Shown here piece by piece: positions 49,301 through 60,700 of a DNA stretch of 64,000 nucleotides; position 1 is the first letter of the stretch; every line of letters starts with the position of its first letter. Source of the DNA: Straminergon stramineum (lineage: Eukaryota > Streptophyta > Bryopsida > Hypnales > Calliergonaceae); assembly GCA_963920665.1 (NCBI GenBank), contig OY987264.1, forward strand, positions 20,192,906 through 20,256,905, given 5' to 3'. The notes below the pieces were generated by a model. That model had not been told where the DNA came from. It did no database searches and saw only the letters and a list, made by a program, of their open reading frames with translations. The translations under genes were made by a program, and so were the position numbers.

Positions 49301-51654
49301 CCAGTTAGCTAATTGGTGTTAATTGCTTGATGCGGGCGGGGTCTTAGAGAATCTTGCTCCACCTGCAGTCTGGCTGTCCAGCAGTTCAACTCTTGGCTGT
49401 CGCTTCAATGTTTCACCATCCTCTATTTCTTCTGAATTTCTGCATCATTCTTCTATTCACAGGTTTTCGAATTGTCGGAGCGGACATCCCGAGGGTTTGC
49501 AGGGAAATGGAGGGAGTTCAGCAGCCCGGAATTCACGAGCACAACACGGTTCGAAGCACCATGCACCTTACGAAACGACGTGCAGAAGACCAAGCCTGAT
49601 GGCACGGAGACTGTCACGAGCGTTGTCTTTGCTTGCAGGCCAACAGGTCAGCATCCTTCGACAAAATCCTAGAATCTTTATTATTAGTTCGTTTTTCATT
49701 TGCTATGCATTTGGTTATTCTGTGTACTTTTTTTACTTGAAATAGAGAATTTCATGAAATGTAATTTTCTTAGTAATTTGCCTAAAGTTTTGATTTCAAA
49801 GAATAGGTCGTTTGGGACTCTTTTTGGTCCATTTTTAAAATTTTCTTTCTTGACAACCAAATGCAAGATTCTTCACTAATTCTAGTGATGAAAAATTGAA
49901 TTTTGTCTCCATTGAATTGTATTGTTCACAACATGATCAATCAAATATTGGGATTCTGGGAAAACGTTACGGCTCGTCTGTAACTAGCTGATTTTCCTCA
50001 GGTCAAGGCAAGTGCATGTTGATTGCACGGTTTGGCAGCAACAATTTCCCAAGCAGGTTCAAGCTCATCCCTTCCTGGTTCATTCACAATACTAGCAACA
50101 CCATATTTGAACAGGACATGGGTTTTTTGGCGTCGCAGAATGAGTTTCTGGTGAAGGAGAATCGGCCCACGAAGGAGCTCTACTTGAACCTCAAGTCAAC
50201 AGATACCTGGGTTACCGAGTTCCGAAAATGGAACGACCGTGTCGGTTAGTATTCGAGCCAAATCTTTAGGATCCGTAGAAATTCTCTTTTGTGAATTGGT
50301 TTTCATTGAGATATGTTTCGTGTCTTCTTTCTAGTTTTACTTGAAATAGAAAATTCAATGATGTATGGTGTGCGCATATATAATGGTCACTAATTACAAC
50401 TGAGCATAGTTACTACTATTAACCTCTAAAGGAACGGGGGTGTTCTTCTAGACAAATTGTCTAAAACTGCCATTTTTTAGTGCACTGTCGAAAATTGAAA
50501 ATAATACCTTTTTTTTGAAACCGTACAAAAGTGTAATAGATTACTATGAAAACGTGTTGGAAAAATTTCAGCCCATTTGACGGCATGGATTGAAAGATTA
50601 TAACGTTCGAAGCTTGAAAGAAATCTTCTTTAAATTCCTGTAGAATGGGGTCAGTAGACTTCGAGCCATCTTGGAGTAAAATTTTTTCTCTTGCCTCTTG
50701 ACTCAATGGTGAAGTGAATTGGCAATACACTAGTCATTTTTTGATGATTTCTTGTGCAATGAGGAAATTTTATATTTGAAATTGAAATGCAATTAGTGAA
50801 AAGTTAGATACAAAAATTTGGAATATGTTGGACAAACATTTGGAATATTGTGTAATCAATATCTAGATTTATGTCTAGGTTTTTGTGTTCCACTTGGAGG
50901 TGTTGCATTTTGAGCGCTGTTCATTATGGGTGTACAGACGTTATAGCTTGACAGTTTCCTGAAGTTTTGATTCTGAATTGGTGGTTTGGAGAAAAACTGG
51001 ATTACTTTGTAACTAGCTGCCGAAAGCTTCCACTGGTTGGTGTAGGTCATGGTATGCAACACTATTTCGGACACCATACTGTTTCAAAACCCAAGAAACC
51101 CGCTCTTACGGAGGCTGCACCGGCTGGAGCTTCGGCGGCTGCAGCATCATCTTATCCTGCTCAGGGTTCCTTTGGAGCCATGTTTTCCAGGGATCCAACC
51201 AATCGCTACTTCCGTCATGTTGTGCATTGCAAGGCCTGCCTCTCAGCTCTCCATGCTTTTCAAAGATACCAAAAGGTAAAGTCACTCATGAATGAGTTAA
51301 TTCCCGTGTTAATGCTACTGTATTCTGACCAAAGCGGTTTTGTCAATCTAGTAACTAGGCACCATTTTTCCAAAGCGGAAGGCTGATTGTGAAAAGCTTG
51401 CCTTCCCTATTGGGAGAGAAGGTTTCGATCATGAACAGTATTTTTTTTGAGTTATTAACTTACGGAGAACTTGGCATGAACAGATTGCAGTGGCGTTGGG
51501 CCTCGTGGCCACCGGAGTCGCCATAACTCTGTCTTCTGTGATCTGGAGAGCATCTTTTGTTGCCATAGCTCTCCTGGCTCTTGCAGCTGCGATTGCCTGC
51601 TCCAAAGGCATTGCCATGTTGACTGAGAACTATGTGCGGCCACATCGCAAGTGA
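46374..51654 (+). CDS. TIC55: TIC55 chloroplast inner-envelope Rieske oxygenase
   Basis: This is a Rieske-type mononuclear iron oxygenase of the PAO/TIC55/PTC52 family, 539 residues. TIC55 sits in the inner chloroplast envelope; in Arabidopsis it hydroxylates chlorophyll breakdown products and was first found with the import translocon. Exons: 46374-46774, 47821-47923, 48310-48597, 49463-49646, 50002-50244, 51046-51275, 51484-51654; every join keeps phase. The first 60-70 residues, Ser/Arg-rich, look like a transit peptide. Rieske ligands are C131-P-H133 and C150-L-Y-H153. The iron site DPAHIPISH places D241, H244 and H249. TIC55-type text follows ([42 protein letters not shown]). The family CxxC is C468-K-A-C471. 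Residues 484-530 form one or two membrane helices before the end. The exon 3 acceptor is GGGTGGCAG at 48309 because the nearer AG at 48301 breaks frame. Looks intact. Confidence 0.95.
47166..47278 (+). repeat. Two-copy tandem repeat in TIC55 intron 1
   Basis: About 52-bp units at 47166-47218 and 47226-47278 share GGAACAAGAATA, TTCCTGTT/TTCGTGTT and CACAATACATGGGCAAGCT. They lie entirely in the first intron. Confidence 0.8.
47502..47619 (+). repeat. Second two-copy direct repeat in TIC55 intron 1
   Basis: CCACCGCTGGAGGACTGCAA with CGACACAT and CAATTCTATCCAAC is repeated about 66 bp later as CCACTGCTGGAAGAGTGCGA with CGCCACAT and CAATTCTATCTAAC. It is intronic. Confidence 0.75.
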
Positions 51655-52010
51655 GGATTGAACCTCGAATTGCTTAGCTGTTGCGGAGACGTATCTGGAG
51701 TGCTTGAAAGGTTGGAGGTATGTAAAACAATGAAAATAGTTTCTAGTATTGAGTTGCTTCCTGCGAAGTACAGAAACCAACGCTCGTGGATTTCTGGCTT
51801 GGATGTGAGCGTCCTGGTTTGTGAGCTCACCACGTGCCTTGCGAAAGAGTAGAACCTCTAGCCCACTCTTCGATGATTTTTGTGGAAGGACATTGATCTT
51901 TCCATTCAGAAGGCTTGGTATCACCGTAAGTTGGGATTGTGTTCTTGGGACTCCTGCTGTATCTTTCATTATTTGCAGTACTTCGAAGTTTACTGTACTG
52001 TGATATTGAA

Positions 52011-52044
52011 ACTGAGTAGATTATTCTCTATTGATCTACTCAGT
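52011..52044. repeat. Perfect 11-bp hairpin downstream of TIC55
   Basis: ACTGAGTAGAT at 52011-52021 is the exact inverse of ATCTACTCAGT at 52034-52044, with a 12-nt loop. Confidence 0.85.
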
Positions 52045-52191
52045 GTAGAACACAAGGGAACTATTTTGAAAGACTGAGCATGTTTTGAACTTTCTCAAGC
52101 TTCTGATTCCTCAAAAGCATGTCTCTCAGAACCACTATGCTGTCAAAAACTCAAAGCACTTTGGATACGATCTTTAAGGCTCTTGTTTCCT

Positions 52192-52222
52192 AGTCTGTTC
52201 ATGACGTGGTCATGAACAGACT
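52192..52222. repeat. Perfect 14-bp hairpin with 3-nt loop
   Basis: AGTCTGTTCATGAC at 52192-52205 is the exact inverse of GTCATGAACAGACT at 52209-52222, separated by GTG. It is about 540 bp after the TIC55 stop. Confidence 0.9.
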
Positions 52223-52820
52223 CTTTGATTCGTACCCAGGCTACAAAAGGGACTTGAGGTCTTCCATGTGGGACTTGGACCGAACAGGCTTTTAATAATG
52301 TATGATGACCTTGAGAAAGAGATCAAATTTTTCTCTCACCATCTGCCTATTTATCCACATCTCCTCACTTTGAGATGGTGTAGCTGACTCAAGGCTATTT
52401 TTTGAAACCGTTTGAAATTTTGACTCACTCAAGCAATCGATTGTTTGCCTGAGATGCCCATCTTGAGTTGTTTTATGCAATTGATGTTTTTAGTGTTAAT
52501 ATTTTGTTTGTAGATTGAGGTTACGAATCTCGATGTTTCGGCTAAATCAAACACAATCGTCGTATTCTGTATCGACATTTGATTTTTACTTTAACCCGAA
52601 GAAAAGAAGAAATTGAAAGTGCAGGTGTGCAAAGAATTTTGAAACAAATGTGCAAGCCGTCATTTCAGCAGCATTATAGAGCTTTGTGCCCTGATTGTTG
52701 TTTTTGTTGCATTAGCATGAGTACTTTTGGGTACTTTTGGGGGAGAATATGTGTCCCAAGTGTCCCATTCAATTTTGAGCTTTACACCTTTCTAAATGTA
52801 TACATGTCACCACTTAACCC

Positions 52821-53289
52821 TTAACCCATAAACATAATCATTGATGTTCAGTGTCTAATGGATGACAAAGTATCTTTCTATGTAGGACAAAAGTACAACT
52901 ATCCATCCTCAAAATTTTGTGTGGACATCCTCAGAATTTTGTGTGGCAAGGGGAGATCTTCTACAATAGTTTGACCTTCAATGAATATTTTTGGTTTTTT
53001 TAAAGTAGATGAAGTTATGTGGTTCTAAAAGGGATGATTTCCATGGTCACGAGTCCATCCTTTAAGGGTTAAAGGATGGACTAGTGACTATGGAATTCAT
53101 TCATTTGATACCATAGGAATCATCAATTTACAAAAATCCAAAAGTACTCATTGGAAGTCAAACTATTGTAGAAGATCTCTCCTTTCTACACAAAATTTTG
53201 AAGATGAATAGTTGCTCTTTTGTCCCACATAGAAAGATACTTTGTCATCCATTGGGCACTAAACGTCTATGTCAAAGTTTATGGGTTAA
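52821..53289. repeat. Head-to-head pair of family D elements (foldback, 469 bp)
   Basis: Outer ends are TTAACCCATAAAC and GTTTATGGGTTAA. The centre at 53053-53081 is a perfect GTCCATCCTTTAA / TTAAAGGATGGAC inverted repeat around GGG. Arms match along their length, including GGATGACAAAGTATCTTTCT and CTTCTACAATAGTTTGAC with their inverses. Each arm is equivalent to one single family D element at 44.7-46.0 kb. Confidence 0.85.
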
Positions 53290-54334
53290 GAATCTCTATC
53301 TTTTGTGACACTAATATATCCTTATTCAACCATTGAACTCCTAAGTGCCCAAGGGACCTAAAGTGTCTTCACAGAGTTTGGATGTCCAATTTAAAGTGAT
53401 GTAACTTTTGTGTCCAATGTCTGAATTCAATCAAACTTGTTGTAAACTTTGAGTTCTCTCGTTTGGTTTGTGTGATAAAATTTTTAGATCAATACAAGAT
53501 ATACTAATTTTTTGGAAGCCATTCGAAGTTCATAGGTTCAATTTGAGTTTACCAAACTGAATTTGATGGTTGCAACTTCAAGGGCTTGTATCTCCTTCAT
53601 CCAATGTTCTTTTTCAATCAAATTTATCGATTTATGTTGCCCTTCAAGTCTAGATATTGTGATCAAATTTTCATATCAATCCAAGTAGTTTTGAATGTTT
53701 GGGAGCCATTCCAAGTTTCAGATTAGAGCGAGCTTCAACGACTTGTTTCTTCTTCATACAATGTCAATTTTCAAGAACTATTTTTTGAAAAGTTGCACAT
53801 ATGTCTAGTCTAATTTTTGAAGTTAAAATTTCATATCAATCCAAGAAGTTATGAATGACTAAAAAACAACTTAGGAAAAGGACGGTTCACCTTCAAATGT
53901 TTTTTGCAAATTTTCTTGTTATTTTTTGACATTTCAAAGCCATTTTGCAAATACAATGAGTCAATTAAATGATTTTTTTTTTCATCAATGTATTTTTATG
54001 TTGATTTTGAAGTACTTTATAGTTTAAATTTTTTTCATTTGAGTAGGTTTAGAAATCAAATTTCACCTCCAAATGTGTTTCTAAGAAAATTTCAGCCTCA
54101 CTTTTTGTCTTTAAAATATAATAATCTTGCAATCTATGTGGCCAAATGACTCCAAATTTGATTAACATCATCTACAACACATACACCACAAAATCGTATA
54201 GTTGAGAGTTCTATAATCTATACCTTAGTGAAATTTAGACCTATAACATTTCAAAAGCAAGGATGTTTTTAAACCCAAAAAGGCTTTGGGACTCTAGGGG
54301 TTAATAGTGATATGATATATAAGCCTTTAAGGCT
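53290..54334. other. Intergenic DNA, probably another TIR repeat
   Basis: No gene seen. Near 54291-54303 a terminus-like GACTCTAGGGGTTAA occurs. It is the inverse of the TTAACCCCTAAATGTCTAGAG start of the next element at 54335. This suggests a further repeat ending here, whose left end was not found. Confidence 0.4.
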
Positions 54335-54890
54335 TTAACCCCTAAATGTCTAGAGTCATCTCCAAAATTGATGAATTGAGAAAGATCATTATAAAGTGTT
54401 ATTTGTAAGTATATTTTGGTATTGATATACAAATAAAAGTTGTAGACTGTGAGTTTTAGATTCCATCCATATGGTTAGATTCACCAATGCTATCACCAAT
54501 ATTTTTTTAGAAATTTTGAAAGGGAAATTTCAAAATTCCTTCTAAATTCGATTTTAAGTGAAATATTATCATTTTTTGAGTGAAATTTGTTGGAATGGAT
54601 TTGAAATGAGGTTCTCTTCACATGGTGATTTTTTTTTAGAATTTTTGTGTTCTTAAAATCTATGACTCTCATTTTAGCAAATCCAATTTTGAACTAAAGT
54701 CAATGAAATTTTGTCTTGGTCAACCACTTGACATACTTGCACATTTGTAATTTTAGAAAAATATGTACTCTAGTAACACCAAATCCAACCATTAGATAGG
54801 ACAACAACTTGATATGTTACTCCACAAATTAGGATAACTTTCATCCAAATAGTAAAGAGTATGAAACTTGAGTTTCAATCTTAGGGGGTG
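54335..54890 (+). repeat. Dispersed TIR repeat family B, copy 2
   Basis: Starts TTAACCCCTAAATG and ends near CAATCTTAGGGGG. It aligns with the reverse complement of 16921-17491 through most of its length. It is non-coding. Confidence 0.75.
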
Positions 54891-56309
54891 CATTCCTTAA
54901 AAAAATAAGGATATAGGTGCAAATACCATGTATTTAATGAGGAGGGGGGTATTATTTTTTGTCTATTGTTTGTTTTACACCCTATCATTATGTAATTTTC
55001 TAATGTAGTTCATTAAAGGAGGATTAGACATTAACTGTCATTCCTAATGGCAATGAATACATCATATGCTATATTGGTTCAATTTTTTTGCACTATTCAC
55101 AATTACAGAATTGGGTGTAGGGTTCACAATTAACGGGCTTCTCAACCCTCAGCACTTCGATGTCTAGAAATTCATATCTAGTTCCACAAAGCTCTAAAAA
55201 ATATAAAATAATTTGGGTTAGATGCTAATTCCATTTTTCTTTCAAAAAAAAGTTATCAAAAAATATTTCAAGAAATACAAACCATTTATCAAGAAGAATA
55301 AAAATACATAAAAAAAACTGACAATTTCAAGTAGACTAAGTAAAAAGAATCCATCTTTGACAAAAAATTTCTATTCTAAGTTTGTTTCTCGAAAAAAATA
55401 ATGCTTGTAGAAACAACAAACAACGGCTAAAAATGTGAGCTCTATCTTAGTTGAAGAGAGAAGATTCAAGCAATTGTTTAGTTTCAAAGCTTTGTGATCA
55501 TGCAACTTAAAAAGCATTCTTAGCTCCTTGTGAGATGCAAAGCCCTTTGTGAGGAAATCAACATGTATATTTGCAAATACAAACAATGTATGTGGTTTGA
55601 GCACTTAGGCAAGTCCAAGATACCATCATAAGGCCAGCTTGATATGAGAATTTTATGAAGTGTTGTTACACACAAACCAAGGCAAATGATTCATATAGCC
55701 CTCAAAAACTATAATGGCTAGATCAAGAATCTTTATTAATTAGTATGTGATATGGTTATAAACCTAAGCCTCATTAGAAATTAATTGGAGGCCAATTAAA
55801 ATGATCAACAATTTACCAGTGCCTAGTTGTTGGTAAATACAACACATACCTATATGTGCATAATGAAAGTCTAAACCACTTACAACACAAACTACATGTG
55901 ATAGGCTAATGACCCTCATTTAATTCTCAAACTAACACCGGTATGCAAGTTAAATCATTAGAGCTTAAAGAATCTAGAATAAAAGGACAATGTAGTGTGA
56001 ATGTGGGATTAAAAGCCAACCCTAAACTGATAATTGAGACTTTTATCCCACTAAATTAAGAAAAAGAGGGTATCCTAAGTCTCATTTTTTTTAATGCATC
56101 CTATTATTCCACACCATGTAGTGCTTCTAATACAACCAATGACATTTTACATACACTATAGTATGATCAACCTAAACCCTATAATTTTTTTGCCCAATGT
56201 TTTATTGGCATCCTACATTTGTTTGTACATGTATGGCTACTTCTACCACTTACTGCACCCTTGAGGTTTCAATTTGTTCATCATCCAAAAAATGGACGTC
56301 AGAGTGCTC
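54891..56309. other. AT-rich intergenic DNA, nothing recognised
   Basis: No gene or structured element was supported. Confidence 0.4.
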
Positions 56310-56695
56310 AAGGGTTAAGGTAAAAACACCCAAAAACATCCATGTACTCATTCTTGACAAGTAGACTTCTATTGAAAGTATCCCCTAAAGTGCAAATAAA
56401 TCGTTCCTGTACTTAATTGTGAATTGATTGATTTTTTATTCTGTAGATTTTGGTTTTATGACCAAGCTATGTAACAATTTCAGTGGCTTAGGGAGCTTCC
56501 CCTTTGAAAATTCATAGTAATTATATGTCTTATATTGAAAAATTCTAATGTTAAATTTTGAAAATTTATGATTTTCAATTGCTATTACAATACCACCAAA
56601 ATGTTGTTGTTTTAAAAAAAGAAAAGGTGCATCCAATCATGCTAAATTGTTTATTTTGACAATTTTGGATGTTTTCAATTTAGATCAAACAAAAA
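56310..56695 (+). repeat. Repeat family E, direct copy 1
   Basis: Shares AACACCCAAAA, CTTTGAAAATT, ATGATTTTCAATTGCTA, GCTAAATTGTTTATTTTGAC and TGGATGTTTTC in the same order with 56815-57180. Confidence 0.7.
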
Positions 56696-56814
56696 TTACA
56701 ACGTAATAAGCACTATCTATGGATAATAATCCAATTTTGAGAAACGCTGAAGTAAAACAATGGCAGATTATGGTTTTATGGCATAGCTAAGTTGCTTTGA
56801 GAAATGGGCTTGTG

Positions 56815-57180
56815 CATTAAGGTAGAAACACCCAAAAGTGTCCATGTTCCTTGTCAAGCATAGTAGAGTTCCCTTGAAATATCCCTAGGCTTTCATAAAA
56901 GTGTCCCCTCAAATGTCATTAAATTGTCCCCTTGCTTACAGCTAATTTGTTAACTGCTAAAATTGTCAAGTTTCAATTTTAGGTCCACCTATATCACATT
57001 TGTAGTAGACAAGGGAGTTGACACTTTGAAAATTGATTGAAAATAAATGCCATATTTGAACATTCATGATTTTCAATTGCTAATGCTAAAAAAATATTCT
57101 TTCAAGCAAAAGATGCTTCCAACTATGTTGAATTGTTTATATTGACATTTTTGAATGTTTCCACCATATGGTTTGGTTAT
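56815..57180 (+). repeat. Repeat family E, direct copy 2
   Basis: Tandem-like second copy about 500 bp after the first, with the same block order. A reverse copy lies inside the CACTA element at 12487-12690. Confidence 0.7.
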
Positions 57181-57721
57181 TTACAACCTATCTTGAAATT
57201 TGGTCCCAAAATATCATTAAGAAGAACAACCACCACTTTCATCTACCACCATTTAATCATTCATCTAGTTTCAAGTACAAAACATAATCATTGTTTGTCA
57301 GTGTAACTATTTTTCCAAATTTGTTGAAAATACCTTGTTGTGCCTCTACCTTGTAAGCAAGAACTCATTTAAGGTACCCTGAAACTACCTTTCTCTCATA
57401 AATAGAGGGCATATATTTTAGGCAAGAATCTATAGGAAGAATGTTTTGTTGACCAGATCATGGTCATTTGTTCAATTCTCGTTAGAGCATTAATTATTTT
57501 TTTTAGAAGTAGAAGGTTGCTTGACTGATAACTCTAAGTTGTTGGTAAGGGAAACATGCCTATTACTAAGAATATTTGTTATTTAGATACCTTGGAGAAG
57601 CTATTTTTCAACTCATGTATTATTCAAAAATTTGAGAAGTTTTAGAAAAAACATTTGTAAGTAAAATCAAGACATTTTGACAAGAAATGAATTTTCTTTG
57701 ATTTTTCAAAGTTTATTGGGA
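57181..57721. other. 3' flank of the kinase-WD40 gene
   Basis: AT-rich. It contains the 3' UTR of the minus-strand gene, whose end cannot be placed. No other gene is seen. Confidence 0.45.
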
Positions 57722-60700
57722 CTAAATTGGTAAAGCATGACTAATGGTAGAGGGAATTTTTAGCTGCCATAGCTTCCAAACACAATCATAACTCGCGCTG
57801 ACAAAATAGTCTCTTGTTGGTGACCAAGCCACATCCAATACCCTTAGTGAGTGTCCTCTGCAATTTGGAATACAACACATACACACATCAAATTATACAA
57901 CTCTCCAAAACCATTCAATATTGGAGATTAAAACAATAGGTTGTTTGGAATTGAAGTTAGAATGTCAATTGGTCATTTAGTGTTGAATTGGTATGGAACA
58001 TTCTGACCCTGACATTCTAGATTAGGGTTGTTCATAATTTCAGATATTTGATTGATAATTGGCCAACACCTCTCATTATGTCTCTGATCTACAAATATTG
58101 GTCACTTTGTAGACATACCCAAACAACAATGGTTAATACCAACATTGGGTGGGGTATCTAGACATATGAAACTACTCTGAACATTGCACTATAATAATAG
58201 CTTTTGAAATTTTCATTTCAGATGCATTCAGTCAATATCCATTGAACAATGGTCAATACCACCATATTCAAAATTTTAAAAAACAACATATTATTCTTAA
58301 ACCAATTGGAAGGCCATCATGGGAAAAATAACCAAAATGTGATATGACATACCTAAGGATATGATCACATTTCCAGGTTGTGGTGTTGAAAAGTCGAATT
58401 GCTTTATCATCGGATGTGGTAGCCAAAAGCTTACCATTTGGTGAAAATGCAACCTGGTTCACTCGATCACCATGTATTGTTAGAAGAATTGGCAATGTTC
58501 GCCGTAGGCTACCACTATTGCACAAGAACCGCAGATCCTGAATTTGACAAGTTTTGTCCCAACTCCCTGTTGCCAAGTATGTTCCTGATTCATCAATATC
58601 GATACCATCAACGACATCAAAGTGACCCATCATAGTGTGCACTGTTTTAACTGATCGAGGATCCCACAGCTTTGCCGTGCAATCATAAGATGATGTGGCT
58701 ATTAAGTGGCCATTGTTGGGTTGGAAGCAAACATTCCACACGCCACATGTATGACCCTAGACAAAAGAATAACAACAAATCAAGGAAAAGTGTTAATGAA
58801 GAAAAAGGAAGAGGCCTTAAAGCAGTCAAACACTACAAAGTATAAATTAGAACTTGTTTTCTTCATTTTATAGGGCATCACTCACCTATTAGATTCGCAC
58901 AAATTTGAAGGATAAAAAATGATTAGAAATTAATCAATAAATTGTGTTGTTGGAGTGATTGTTGTTCAAAGGTTTCTCCTCAACTTCTATTTGTTGCAAT
59001 TGGATGGTATTAGGTCAAAAGAAGTAGGTATCATATAATAATATTTATTTTAATGGAATCTAGTTAGAATTCAAATCACACTTTAGATTTTCACTAGACT
59101 ATCATATTCCTTACCTTGAGAGTTGTGGTTGAGTGTCCATATTCAACATCCCAAATCATACTTGTAGTATCACGTGATGCAGTTGCTAGTAGATTTGTTC
59201 CAGGCTTAAATGACAATCCAAAAACCTGAATTTCAATTGCCAATTACAAATGTTATATATTAGTCTCATCAAAATGAGGCTTGTTATTGTCAAGATTTAA
59301 CCATTCAAATTGGTTGTGCAAGTTAGAATAGCAAGAAGATATTATAAACATTGAACATAATGAAAAAAACATGAGAGAGAAACGAACCTCCTTTTTATGA
59401 CCTTCAAGCACATGAAGACACTTTTGGGTATTAACATTCCACAACCGACAAGTGTGGTCGAAGCTTGTAGTTCCTACAAGTTCTTGATTTTTTGGAGAAA
59501 ATTTCACAGCCCAAAGACTACCCAAATGGCCAGTAAGCACGGCTACCTCCTTGTGTAAATGTACATCGTAAACATGACATAATTTATTTAAAGAAGCAGT
59601 TGCCACGAGCTCTTTTGATGGACTAATGGCAATCCCCCATGAAGCAGTCAAAGGACTAATGAATGTGTCCGTAAGTTCCCAATTGGAAGATCTTACATGA
59701 TCATTAATAGCTATTTCACATCTTGCTTCAAATTCTCCTTCAGCCACTTTCCATTCTGTAGGAACACTACCATAATGAGCTTTCGAAATGCTATGGTTGG
59801 ATGGATTTTCATTCATAGCAACTTAGCAACAAATCAAATTCTCTACTAAATGAGTTAGAAAAAAAATCTTGTAATAGAGTTTAATATCCAAAATTCCAAA
59901 GTTTAGATAACAAAATCATATTATTTTCACTAGCATACATTTCTTTGCAATAGGTGAGATTTTTTGGTAGCCATTAATAATTCATGTGTTTATATAGAGT
60001 GCAGAATGAAACAACACCTTGAAATATAGCATATTATTGAATGCTCCAACAACTTGCATATTCTTTAAAGACAAAATAACTTGAAGTCTATAATTAAAAA
60101 GTCATACCTTTCATCAATAAATATTTCAAATACTTCAACTCTGAACAAATTTCAGAAGCTGTTGGGCGTTCATGAGGCTCTTGATTCCAACATCTTTTGA
60201 TCAAAGATTGTAGCTCAATAGGACAATTATCAGGTAGCTTTGGACGCTCACCTTCCTTTATCTTCTTTTTGATGTCATTGGGATCAGAGATGGTTGCGAA
60301 AGGTATACATCCAGTCAAAATCTCATAACACACCATCCCAAAGCTATAAATGTCACACTTGAATGGGTACTTTAGCATCTCATGACACCTTGGAGGAATT
60401 ATTTTATTACTACCACTTAAACGTATTATTTCGGGTGCCATCCATCTGTTGGTGCCTGTATTGTAGGTTTGAGTGGAGAATGTAATGCTTTTCTCTTTTG
60501 TTTTTGAGAGCCCAAAGTCAGCCACTTTGACATGTACATATCCAATCTTTGATTTCTCTGGTACATTGACACTTTTCACAAGAATGTTCATTGACTTCAA
60601 ATCCCTGTGAACAATCCTTTTGCTATGGAGGTAATTCACACCTTCACCTATTTGAAGCATAATATCAATTGCTTCCAAAATGGGAAATGATTGAAAAACA

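Larger units (their letters stand above)
51655..52820. other. TIC55 3' flank with two perfect hairpins
   Basis: The first part is probably TIC55 3' UTR. Two short perfect hairpins are present (52011-52044 and 52192-52222). No further gene was seen. Confidence 0.5.

Noticed and set aside
59253..59816. WD40 part as a separate gene starting at ATG 59816
   Set aside because: Not excluded, but only about 290 bp separate it from the kinase frame, no PRP4-type N-terminus is present, and a phase-matched intron joins them. Kept as the alternative hypothesis.
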